64,000 bases of DNA from Bryobacteraceae bacterium (GTDB lineage: Bacteria > Acidobacteriota > Terriglobia > Bryobacterales > Bryobacteraceae): NCBI GenBank assembly GCA_030041495.1, contig JASHNT010000078.1:1-64000 (forward strand). The letters run 5' to 3'. Positions 54,332 through 61,990 of this stretch are shown here, piece after piece. The translations under genes and the position numbers were made by a program. How positions within the stretch are numbered: position 1 is the stretch's first letter; each line of letters opens with the position of its first letter. The notes beneath the pieces were generated by a model, which saw only the letters and a program-made list of their open reading frames with translations, was not told the origin of the DNA and made no database searches.

Positions 54332-55170
54332 GTCCGAAACCGGCGGTGCTTCGTCTGGAAGACGTGAGCTTGTTTTTTGGCGACACAGCGGGTCTGGACC
54401 ACGTCAACTTCGAGCTCCGCGCCGGCGAGACCCGGGTCCTGTTCGGCGAGGCCGGCGCCGGCAAGACGACGCTGCTCAAAGTGGCCCTGGGATTACTGAA
54501 ACCGGACTCCGGCAAAGTGTACTTGTTTGGGCAAGACATCGGGGGAATGACAGAGCAGGAACTATTCGACGTCCGCGCGCGGGTGGGCATCCTGTTTCAG
54601 GAAGGCGGCTTGTTCGATTCGCTCACCATCGCGGAAAACGTAGCCTATCCTTTGCTCAATCAACGAGTGCTGCTGGCGGAAGCGGCTGCCAACGGCGGCA
54701 CGCAGAGGCCGGTAGAAGAGCGCGTCCAGGAAGCCCTGAACTTTGTCGAACTGGGGCAGACCCTGGAAAAGGTCCCGAGTGAGCTTTCGGGAGGCATGCG
54801 GCGGAGGGTCGGAATCGCGCGCGCGGTGGTGACCGGGCCGGCCTTGCTGCTCTACGATTCGCCCACGGCGGGACTGGATCCCATCACCGCCAATACCATC
54901 ATCGCGCTACTGCTCAAGGAGCGCGAGATACGCAACACGGCCACGGTGATGGTCACACACCGGTACCTCGACGGGCATCTGATGGCCAACTTTCGCTACA
55001 ATCCCAGCAGTGGGAAGATGGAACGGGCTTCGCGCGGCCAAAGCGAGGCGGCGACCGTGAAGTTCTGCGTGATGAAAAACGGGCTGCTGCTGTTTGAGGG
55101 CACGGAAGCCGAGCTGCAGGCAGCCCAAGATCCTTACGTGCGCAAGTTTCTGCGTCACGGGAGTTCCTAA
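54328..55170 (+). CDS. ABC lipid-transport ATPase MlaF, Walker B changed
   Basis: A 280-residue ABC ATPase. Walker A reads GEAGAGKTT, the signature LSGGMRRRVGIARA is intact, and Walker B reads LLLYDSPTAGLDP: D177 is kept but the catalytic Glu position holds S178. The rest of the D-loop and the H-loop TVMVTHR (His kept) are normal. Genes for MlaE, MlaF and MlaD are coupled, so it likely drives lipid transfer between the membranes; the Ser may slow or alter hydrolysis. Confidence 0.92.
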   Translation: MSPKPAVLRLEDVSLFFGDTAGLDHVNFELRAGETRVLFGEAGAGKTTLLKVALGLLKPDSGKVYLFGQDIGGMTEQELFDVRARVGILFQEGGLFDSLTIAENVAYPLLNQRVLLAEAAANGGTQRPVEERVQEALNFVELGQTLEKVPSELSGGMRRRVGIARAVVTGPALLLYDSPTAGLDPITANTIIALLLKEREIRNTATVMVTHRYLDGHLMANFRYNPSSGKMERASRGQSEAATVKFCVMKNGLLLFEGTEAELQAAQDPYVRKFLRHGSS

Positions 55171-55173
55171 ACT

Positions 55174-56286
55174 ATGGCTGATAAATCCAAAGTCGCGTGG
55201 GCGCAGCTCAAGGTTGGATTGCTGGCGTTTGCCGCGCTCATCATCGTCGGCTTCCTGATCTTCCTGATGGCGGGCACGCAGGGGTTCTTTCAATCCAAAG
55301 CGCACCTGTACACCTACATGAACGATTCCAACGCGCTCGCCGAAGGGGCTCCGGTCACCCTGAACGGCACCGACATCGGGGGCAAGGTCGCAAAGGTCGA
55401 ACTCAGCGGATCGAACGACTCCAACCGCACGGTGCGCGTGACCATGGAGATTGGCGCAAAGTACCTTTCGCTGATTCCAGTGGATTCGCAGACGGAGATG
55501 GCGTCGGCCAACCTGCTCGGCACGTATTACATCAATATCAAGCGCGGCAAAAGCCCGCAGACCGTTAAGCCGGGCGCCGAACTGGCAAGCTCGCAGACCG
55601 CGGAGATGGCGGACCTGTTCCGCCAGAGCTCGCAGACCCTGGGAACGCTGCAAAGCGTGGTTGACAAGTTGAACGTGATCGCCAATGACATTCAGAGCGG
55701 CAAGGGCAGCATCGGGCAGCTTCTGGTAGATCGCAAGGCCTACGACAACTTCATCGCGATTGAAGACGAGTTCAAGCAACTCACCAGCGATCTTCACAAC
55801 ACCATCAGCTCCAGCGACAACTCGCTCGGCAAGTTGCTTCACGATAACGGCGCGCTCTACGACGATGTTCACAACGGCGTGGGCAGCATCGACAAGTCCC
55901 TGGACGGGATCAACAAGATCGTGGACGACGTCAACAGCGGCCAGGGGACCCTGGGCCAATTAGTGAAGAATCCAGCGATGTACGATGATTTCCGCCAGGT
56001 TCTCGGTGACGTTCACATGTTGTTGGCGGACCTTCAGGCCGGGAAGGGCACGGCCGGTAAGCTGCTCAAGACCGACGAATTTGGCGACCAGATCAAAATC
56101 ACCATGGGCAAAGTTGATTCGCTGCTGGATAAGATGAACAACGGCGACGGCACCATGGCGCGGCTGCTCAACGATCCGACCCTGTTCGAGGACCTCGACG
56201 GGTTGACACGCGAGAGCCACGCTTTAATCAAGGATTTCCGGGCCAACCCGAAAAAATTTTTGCGCATCAAGTTGAGCTTGTTCTAG
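55174..56286 (+). CDS. MCE-domain protein MlaD with C-terminal repeats
   Basis: A 370-residue inner-membrane protein. One N-terminal helix (GLLAFAALIIVGFLIFLMAG), then the MCE domain (about 45-125) with DSNALAEGAPVTLNGTDIG. Residues about 175-345 hold five imperfect copies of a GxGxxGxLLxDxxxYDD-type unit at 175, 213, 255, 289 and 323, each within an otherwise helical stretch. These probably form a rod or tunnel across the periplasm. It ends IKLSLF. The start ATG follows mlaF by three bases. Confidence 0.9.
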   Translation: MADKSKVAWAQLKVGLLAFAALIIVGFLIFLMAGTQGFFQSKAHLYTYMNDSNALAEGAPVTLNGTDIGGKVAKVELSGSNDSNRTVRVTMEIGAKYLSLIPVDSQTEMASANLLGTYYINIKRGKSPQTVKPGAELASSQTAEMADLFRQSSQTLGTLQSVVDKLNVIANDIQSGKGSIGQLLVDRKAYDNFIAIEDEFKQLTSDLHNTISSSDNSLGKLLHDNGALYDDVHNGVGSIDKSLDGINKIVDDVNSGQGTLGQLVKNPAMYDDFRQVLGDVHMLLADLQAGKGTAGKLLKTDEFGDQIKITMGKVDSLLDKMNNGDGTMARLLNDPTLFEDLDGLTRESHALIKDFRANPKKFLRIKLSLF

Positions 56287-56291
56287 ACGCA

Positions 56292-57077
56292 GTGCGCTCG
56301 CTGGCCGTTAACGCCGACGACTTCGGATTCACGCGGGATGTGAATCAGGGCATCGCGGAAGCTCACCGCGAAGGCATCCTCACCTCCACTACGTTGATGG
56401 GCAGCGGCGCCGCTTTCGATGACGCCGTGCGCCTGGCCAAGGAAAATCCGGCGCTCGATATCGGGTGCCACCTGGTGCTGGTGGGCGAGCAGCCATTTCC
56501 TTCGACCGTCACCCAACTCATCCAGGCCATCGCTCTGCGGCGCATCCGGATTTACGAGGAGCTCGCCGCGCAGGTCGGGCGCATTGTGGACGCGGGACTA
56601 AGGCCAACGCACCTGGATACGCACAAGCACACTCATCTACTACCTCCGGTGCTCGATGCCGTCGCGCGGATCGCCGAGGAGTTCAAGATCCCGTGGGTGC
56701 GGCGGCCGTTCGATTTTCCACTCCAGCCGGGCGGTATCGATTGGAAAAAGCGCGCCGTCAACAAAGCGTTCGGCGTGGTCCGCGCGCATTCCGAGCGTGT
56801 GCTGCGAAGCCACGGCTGCCGCTTTACGGATCATTTTGCCGGTTTTCAATTGACGGGAAACTATGATGCGTCGACGCTGGCGGAATTGATCCGATCGCTG
56901 CCGGAAGGGTCGACCGAGTTCATGTGCCACCCCGGGCGCTGCGGCGAGGACCTGAGAGCCGCCCGAACACGCTTAAAAGAAAGCCGGGAGCAGGAGTTGG
57001 CGGCGCTGAAGTCGAGGGAAGTCCGCGCGGCGATTCAGGAGGGCCAAGTGCGTCTGGCCGGGTTTTCTCAGTTATAA
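56292..57077 (+). CDS. YdjC/ChbG-type deacetylase, HpnK-like
   Basis: A 261-residue protein of the YdjC/ChbG carbohydrate deacetylase family. Metal-binding motifs: NADDFG at residues 7-12 and DTHKHTH near 108-114. The N-terminal sequence (NADDFGFTRDVNQGI..HREGILTSTTLM) and HLVLV are also seen in hopanoid-biosynthesis protein HpnK. HpnK acts on glycosylated hopanoids elsewhere; ChbG/YdjC proteins act on sugar N-acetyl groups. GTG start five bases after mlaD. HpnK identity is tentative. Its 3' end overlaps the convergent CPBP gene by six bases. Confidence 0.8.
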   Translation: MRSLAVNADDFGFTRDVNQGIAEAHREGILTSTTLMGSGAAFDDAVRLAKENPALDIGCHLVLVGEQPFPSTVTQLIQAIALRRIRIYEELAAQVGRIVDAGLRPTHLDTHKHTHLLPPVLDAVARIAEEFKIPWVRRPFDFPLQPGGIDWKKRAVNKAFGVVRAHSERVLRSHGCRFTDHFAGFQLTGNYDASTLAELIRSLPEGSTEFMCHPGRCGEDLRAARTRLKESREQELAALKSREVRAAIQEGQVRLAGFSQL

Positions 57078-57773
57078 GTGACGCAGAGTGACCAGGAATC
57101 CAAGAAACTGGGTCAGATTGAAGCATCCGTGCAGGATGGTCGACGCAGCGGTGGAACCGGTGCGGTAGCGCACATATCCAAACGCCACGCCGGCGAGACC
57201 GACCAGAGAAACTTGTTGCCAGGCCCATTGATATTGCGCGCCGTGCAGCAGCGCGAAGGGGAGCGCGCTCAACAGAATGCCCGCCAGAGCGCCGAAGGAT
57301 TTGGTGAGCAATGGATACAGGAACCCGCGGAAGAAAAGCTCCTCATAAATCGGCCCCAGCACCACCACGAACAACATGACGATGGCGAGTGCGACGCGGC
57401 CGGTGACCAGATCCTTGACCGGGTCGGGCAGCTCCGGCGCACGCAGCACCACGCCCAGCGCTCCGACAGTCACTGCTAACACAGGACCGAAGGCCACGCA
57501 CCACCAGGCCCCGCGGACCGGGCGAGCCCAGCCCAGCGATCGCCAGAAAGGCTTGCGGTAACGCGCGGAGACCAACAGGTACAGCACCGCCAACAAGAGG
57601 GCAATTACGGCCGACTGAAGAATGAGGGTCTGGGCGCTTTTGCTGGTAACACGGGAAATGCGGACCAGCAGCACAGCCGTGATCCAGATCGGTAGGATCG
57701 CCGCCAGCAGCAAGCACAGGTCCTCAAAGGACCAGAAGGGGAATCCCGGTTGCTCGGTCTCCAGCTCAGGCAT
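57072..57773 (-). CDS. CPBP-family intramembrane protease
   Basis: About 233 residues with around eight membrane helices. Motif 1 GPIYEELFFRGFLYPLL (EExxxFRG) is classical; motif 2 FALLHGAQY and motif 3 TILHGCFNLTQF (HxxxN) are present. Likely an intramembrane protease of unknown target. The ATG at 57773 is preferred over a TTG at 57782. It overlaps the end of the deoxyhypusine-synthase-like gene. Confidence 0.83.
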   Translation of the reverse strand: MPELETEQPGFPFWSFEDLCLLLAAILPIWITAVLLVRISRVTSKSAQTLILQSAVIALLLAVLYLLVSARYRKPFWRSLGWARPVRGAWWCVAFGPVLAVTVGALGVVLRAPELPDPVKDLVTGRVALAIVMLFVVVLGPIYEELFFRGFLYPLLTKSFGALAGILLSALPFALLHGAQYQWAWQQVSLVGLAGVAFGYVRYRTGSTAASTILHGCFNLTQFLGFLVTLRHL

Positions 57774-58725
57774 CGAGCTCAATGAGAACGGCGGCGAGCA
57801 AAGGAATCATGAGCTCGTGATGGCCGGTGATCGCGAAGCCGCGGCCGCCGGAGCGGGCGTGTGGCCGCTCCACCACGTTCAACTTGGGCCGATAGTGCTG
57901 GAGAAAATCGAAGTTGACGGTGGTGAACGCGGCCAGAGGATTTCCCAGATTGCGAACTACCGAAACAGCCTTCAGGAACACCTCCGGGAGCACCACAGCC
58001 GAGCCGACATTCAAATAGACTCCACCTTCATCTAGGCCGCGCACCAGGGAGCAGAGCAGGCGGAAATCGCGATGCGTTGCCGCGCCGATGGCGGAGGCGT
58101 CGGCAGCGGGGTGGGTGTGCGGCGTGTCGGTACCCACGGCGACGTGGACCGTCACCGGAACAGAAGCTTGATAAGCCGAGGTAACGATGCTGTGCGGAGC
58201 GAATTGCGGCTTGGCCAGAGTCTCCAGCCGCTTTCCCAGGGCTTCTCCCATGCCGAGGCCTTCGCGCGCGCCCTCTGCGATGGCCAGGTTCATCTCGCGG
58301 CCGGTTTCCTCCGCCGCGCCGAAGCGTCCGTCGGGTAGGACGGCCTCCACATCTTCGCTGGTTTGGCCGGCGATGGCGATCTCGAAATCGTGAATGGAAG
58401 CCGCGCCGTTCATCACGAACGCGGTGACCCAGCCGCGCCGCATCAGGTCTAGCAGCACATCGGCGAGCCCGCACTTGATCACGTGCCCACCCATGCCCCA
58501 CAGGATGGCTCGGTTTTGATCGCGCGCCCGTCTCAGCGCCTCCACCACGCCGCGGAACGAATCGCCCGCGAGAATCCCCGGCAGGGATTCCATCCAGGCG
58601 GCCAGTCCGGAGCCTTTATTGTATGTCGCGGCGAAATCCTCCACGCGCACCTTGCCGCCGCGAGCTTCAATGGGGACGGTCTTCAGGCCTTCGAAAGAGA
58701 GCGGCTGCTCCTTATACCTGGTCAT
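57766..58725 (-). CDS. Deoxyhypusine-synthase-like protein
   Basis: A 319-residue protein. The N-terminal half reads like a deoxyhypusine synthase Rossmann core: [20 protein letters not shown] followed by [20 protein letters not shown], comparable to the archaeal form with a TGANxxHD segment. The C-terminal half has [19 protein letters not shown] and a late [14 protein letters not shown] helix. I cannot find the usual catalytic Trp-Gly-Lys motif, so it may bind NAD without being a true deoxyhypusine or homospermidine synthase. It overlaps uvrA by four bases (ATGA). The family is tentative. Confidence 0.55.
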   Translation of the reverse strand: MTRYKEQPLSFEGLKTVPIEARGGKVRVEDFAATYNKGSGLAAWMESLPGILAGDSFRGVVEALRRARDQNRAILWGMGGHVIKCGLADVLLDLMRRGWVTAFVMNGAASIHDFEIAIAGQTSEDVEAVLPDGRFGAAEETGREMNLAIAEGAREGLGMGEALGKRLETLAKPQFAPHSIVTSAYQASVPVTVHVAVGTDTPHTHPAADASAIGAATHRDFRLLCSLVRGLDEGGVYLNVGSAVVLPEVFLKAVSVVRNLGNPLAAFTTVNFDFLQHYRPKLNVVERPHARSGGRGFAITGHHELMIPLLAAVLIELDA

Positions 58726-61508
58726 GCGGCGCGCCCTTTCTTAAGCACCTTGCACAGAGCTTTGGCGGTGTAGCTCTTGGGATTGGCGACGAGCTGTTCG
58801 GGAGTCCCGCAGGCCACCAGCATGCCGCCGCGGTCGCCGCCTTCCGGGCCGAGGTCGATAATCCAATCCGCGGTCTTGATCACGTCCAGATGATGCTCAA
58901 TCACCACCACAGTATTGCCGAGTTCCACCAAGCTCCGCAGCACCTCCAGCAGCTTGGCCACGTCATCGAAGTGCAGGCCGGTGGTCGGCTCGTCGAGGAT
59001 GTAGAGAGTTTTTCCGGTCTGGCGGCGGCTTAGCTCGCGAGCCAGCTTGATGCGCTGCGCCTCGCCTCCGGAAAGCGTGGTGGAGGATTGGCCCAAATGC
59101 AGATATCCCAAACCCACGCGCACCAGGGTCTCCAGCTTCACCTTGATCTGCGGAATGTTTTCGAGGACACCGAGGGCTTCTTCGACGGTCGCTTCCAGAA
59201 GATCCGCGATGGAATAATTGCGGTACTTCACTTGCAGCGTTTCGTGATTGTAGCGCCGGCCGCGGCAGACGTCGCAGGTGACGTAGACGTCGGGAAGGAA
59301 ATTCATCTCGATGCGCTTCAAACCGTCGCCCTGGCAAGCCTCGCAGCGGCCTCCGCGCACGTTGAAGCTGAAGCGGCCGGGCTTATAGCCCCGCTCGCGC
59401 GATTCCGGCAGCATGGCGTAGAGATCGCGAATGGGCGTGAAGGTTTGCGTGTAAGTCGCTGGATTGGATCGAGGAGTGCGGCCGATGGGCGATTGATCGA
59501 TTTCGATCACCTTGTCGATGAGGTCGAGGCCTTTGATCGAGGCATGCTCGGCCGGCTCGGCCAGCGAGCCGTAGACGGCCTTCGAAGCCGCGCGGTACAG
59601 AATATCGTTCACCAGCGTCGATTTGCCGCTGCCGGAAACACCGGTCACCAGGATCAGCATGCCCAGCGGAAATTCGACGTCGATTTTCTTGAGATTGTGC
59701 GCCGAGGCTCCGCGGATGAGGATGCTGCCGCGCGAAGGCTCGCGACGCGCTTCCGGGATCGGGATCTCCTTCGCGCCGGATAAATATCGCCCGGTGAGCG
59801 ATTCGGGAACGCGTTCGATCTCGGTGGGAGTACCTTGCGCCACCAGTTCGCCGCCCAGACGGCCCGCGCCTGGGCCGAGATCGATGACGTAGTCCGCCCG
59901 CTCGATAGTATCCGCGTCGTGCTCCACGACCAGCACGGTGTTGCCGAGGTCGCGCAAATTCGCGAGCGAATTCAGCAAGCGGTCGTTGTCGCGGGCATGC
60001 AAACCGATGGAGGGTTCGTCCAGCACGTATAAAACGCCGCGCAGTTTCGACCCGATTTGCGTAGCCAGGCGAATGCGCTGCGCCTCACCGCCGGAAAGCG
60101 TCACGGCGGAGCGATCCAGGCTGAGATATTCCAGGCCGACGGCGGACAAGAACTCCAGACGGTTGCGGATTTCTTCGACAGCGCGGCCTCCGATCAGTTG
60201 CTCGCGTAGAGAAAGCTTCCAGGTGCGCGCGGCCTTGAGAGCCGCTTCGACCGAGAGCGCCGTCAGGTCGCCGATGGTTACGCCTTGGACGCGCACGGCG
60301 AGACTGGCCGGCTTCAATCGCTGGCCGTGGCACGCCGGGCACTTTGCCGGCGACATATACTGCATGAACCAGTCGTGATAAGCCTCGCTCTGGATCTCCT
60401 CTTTGTACATTTTTTCCAGAATGCCCAGGACGCCGGGCCGGCCCTCGGCGCCTCCCAGAACGATCGCTTGCGCCTTCTTCGAAAGCTGGCTGAAAGGTTT
60501 CTCCAGATCGATGCCCTGCGCCACGGCCAGATATCCGAGGTTGTGCATCATATAGCTGGAGCTACCGCCGGGCCCGATGCCGCCGTCGAGCAGCGGCCGC
60601 GACGGATCGACGATGACTTTCAACGGATCGAAGCTCCATTTACTGCCGAGCCCATTGCAGGTCTCGCAAGCGCCGAACGGGCTATTGAACGAGAAGGAGC
60701 GCGGCTCCAGTTGCGGCACGCTGGCTCCGCAATCCGGGCACGCGAGCTTTTGCGAATACAAGTGTTCCTCGCCATTCACCACGGCGACCGTAACCAATCC
60801 ATCGGCGAGCTTAGTCGCGGTGACGATCGAAGCTTCCAGGCGCTTTTCGATCTCCGGCTTGATCAACAGCCGGTCCACCACTACTTCGATGGTGTGATTC
60901 TTGCGCCGGTCGAGAGTGATTTCTTCGTCGAGAGGACGCAGCACGCCGTCGATGCGGGCTCGCAGGAATCCCTGGCGTGACAGTTTCTCCAGCTCTTTCT
61001 TGTACTCGCCCTTGCGTCCGCGTACGATGGGCGAGAGGATCATGACGCGTTCCCGCGGGCTCAGAGCCATTACTTGCTGCACGATTTGGTCGGTGGTCTG
61101 GCGCGAGATCTCGCGCCCGCAGTTGGGGCAATGCGGGATGCCGATGGAGGCAAACAGCACGCGCAGGTAGTCGTAGATCTCCGTTATGGTGCCGACCGTG
61201 GAGCGCGGGCTGCGGCTGGTGGTTTTCTGCTCGATCGAGATCGCCGGGCTCAAGCCTTCGATGGAATCGACCTCCGGCCGCTCCATCTGATCCAGAAACT
61301 GCCGCGCGTAAGGCGAGAGCGTTTCGACGTAGCGGCGCTGGCCTTCGGCGTAAATCGTGTCGAAGGCAAGCGAGGACTTGCCCGAGCCGCTCAACCCCGT
61401 GATCACCGTAAAGGTGTTGCGCGGAATCTCGACGTCGATGTTCTTCAGGTTGTGTTGCCGTGCCCCGTGCACGGTGATGCGGTCCAGCAAGCCATCATTG
61501 TCCCACAC
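58722..61508 (-). CDS. uvrA: Excinuclease ABC subunit A
   Basis: A 928-residue DNA-damage sensor of nucleotide excision repair. Two ABC modules: first Walker [10 protein letters not shown], second GVSGSGKST; signatures [12 protein letters not shown] and [12 protein letters not shown]. Zinc modules appear as CPDCG with CETCNG, and CEACQGDG with CDVCRG. Length is normal. The start is a GTG at 61508. It leads a minus-strand operon with the DHS-like and CPBP genes. An upstream dyad (61561-61591) could be regulatory. Confidence 0.96.
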   Translation of the reverse strand: MWDNDGLLDRITVHGARQHNLKNIDVEIPRNTFTVITGLSGSGKSSLAFDTIYAEGQRRYVETLSPYARQFLDQMERPEVDSIEGLSPAISIEQKTTSRSPRSTVGTITEIYDYLRVLFASIGIPHCPNCGREISRQTTDQIVQQVMALSPRERVMILSPIVRGRKGEYKKELEKLSRQGFLRARIDGVLRPLDEEITLDRRKNHTIEVVVDRLLIKPEIEKRLEASIVTATKLADGLVTVAVVNGEEHLYSQKLACPDCGASVPQLEPRSFSFNSPFGACETCNGLGSKWSFDPLKVIVDPSRPLLDGGIGPGGSSSYMMHNLGYLAVAQGIDLEKPFSQLSKKAQAIVLGGAEGRPGVLGILEKMYKEEIQSEAYHDWFMQYMSPAKCPACHGQRLKPASLAVRVQGVTIGDLTALSVEAALKAARTWKLSLREQLIGGRAVEEIRNRLEFLSAVGLEYLSLDRSAVTLSGGEAQRIRLATQIGSKLRGVLYVLDEPSIGLHARDNDRLLNSLANLRDLGNTVLVVEHDADTIERADYVIDLGPGAGRLGGELVAQGTPTEIERVPESLTGRYLSGAKEIPIPEARREPSRGSILIRGASAHNLKKIDVEFPLGMLILVTGVSGSGKSTLVNDILYRAASKAVYGSLAEPAEHASIKGLDLIDKVIEIDQSPIGRTPRSNPATYTQTFTPIRDLYAMLPESRERGYKPGRFSFNVRGGRCEACQGDGLKRIEMNFLPDVYVTCDVCRGRRYNHETLQVKYRNYSIADLLEATVEEALGVLENIPQIKVKLETLVRVGLGYLHLGQSSTTLSGGEAQRIKLARELSRRQTGKTLYILDEPTTGLHFDDVAKLLEVLRSLVELGNTVVVIEHHLDVIKTADWIIDLGPEGGDRGGMLVACGTPEQLVANPKSYTAKALCKVLKKGRAA

Positions 61509-61560
61509 CGGTTGCGAAGGGGAGGTTCGAGTAGGACTTCAGTGCCAGAGTACCAAGTAC

Positions 61561-61591
61561 AATAGGCCGTCCGATCTAGCGTGGGCCTATT
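61561..61591. repeat. Dyad AATAGGCC-N15-GGCCTATT between uvrA and pilZ
   Basis: Perfect 8-bp inverted arms at 61561-61568 and 61584-61591 separated by 15 bases. The right arm ends where the pilZ -35 begins. A second small dyad GTAC-CAA-GTAC lies at 61550-61560. The position between divergent genes suggests an operator. Confidence 0.45.
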
Positions 61592-61618
61592 GACCTTAGT
61601 CCTTTTAGGCTATAAATT
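61590..61618 (+). promoter_or_regulatory. Promoter of the second PilZ gene
   Basis: TTGACC at 61590-61595, then either TAAATT (61613-61618, 17-base spacer) or TATAAA (61611-61616, 15-base spacer). Transcription would start near 61624, a few bases before GTG 61629, so a nearly leaderless message is expected. Confidence 0.6.
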
Positions 61619-61628
61619 CAGGATTATC

Positions 61629-61934
61629 GTGACAGAACAACGACGAAGTCAGCGCTTTAGCTTGCGCCTCCCCGTCCAGGTTGTGGGCTCGGGAAACGGC
61701 GTCAAGACTTCAGGCGAAACCAGGAATATGAGTTCCTCCGGAGTGTTGTTCACCTCCAGCGGCCGGCTTCCCGTAGGGGATCCGATCGAATACTTGATCA
61801 CGTTTCCGAAAGCTCCCGGCTCGCGCAGCGAAGTGCGGCTGCGCTGTGTCGGCAAAGTGCTTCGCGAGGAGCCGGAAGCCTCCGCTTTCGCAGCTACGCT
61901 GGAGCGCTACGAGTTCGTCCGGCAGCCGGCGTAA
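61629..61934 (+). CDS. PilZ-domain protein
   Basis: About 101 residues from the GTG at 61629, chosen because a sigma70-type promoter sits inside the longer open frame (61581). It is a minimal PilZ domain: EQRRSQRFSLRLPVQV supplies the RxxxR loop, and NMSSSGVLFTSSGRLPVGD the N-x-S-x-x-G motif. It probably binds c-di-GMP. No target domain is attached. The next gene is a MrfA-type helicase. Confidence 0.82.
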   Translation: MTEQRRSQRFSLRLPVQVVGSGNGVKTSGETRNMSSSGVLFTSSGRLPVGDPIEYLITFPKAPGSRSEVRLRCVGKVLREEPEASAFAATLERYEFVRQPA

Positions 61935-61990
61935 TTTGACTCCGAACTGAGCGCGTCTTTCGGTATACTGAGCGAAGAAAGGGCGAAGCT

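Noticed and set aside
61936-61969. TTGACT and TATACT as a promoter pair for the helicase
   Set aside because: Spacer is 22 bases, too long; only the -10-like box was mentioned.
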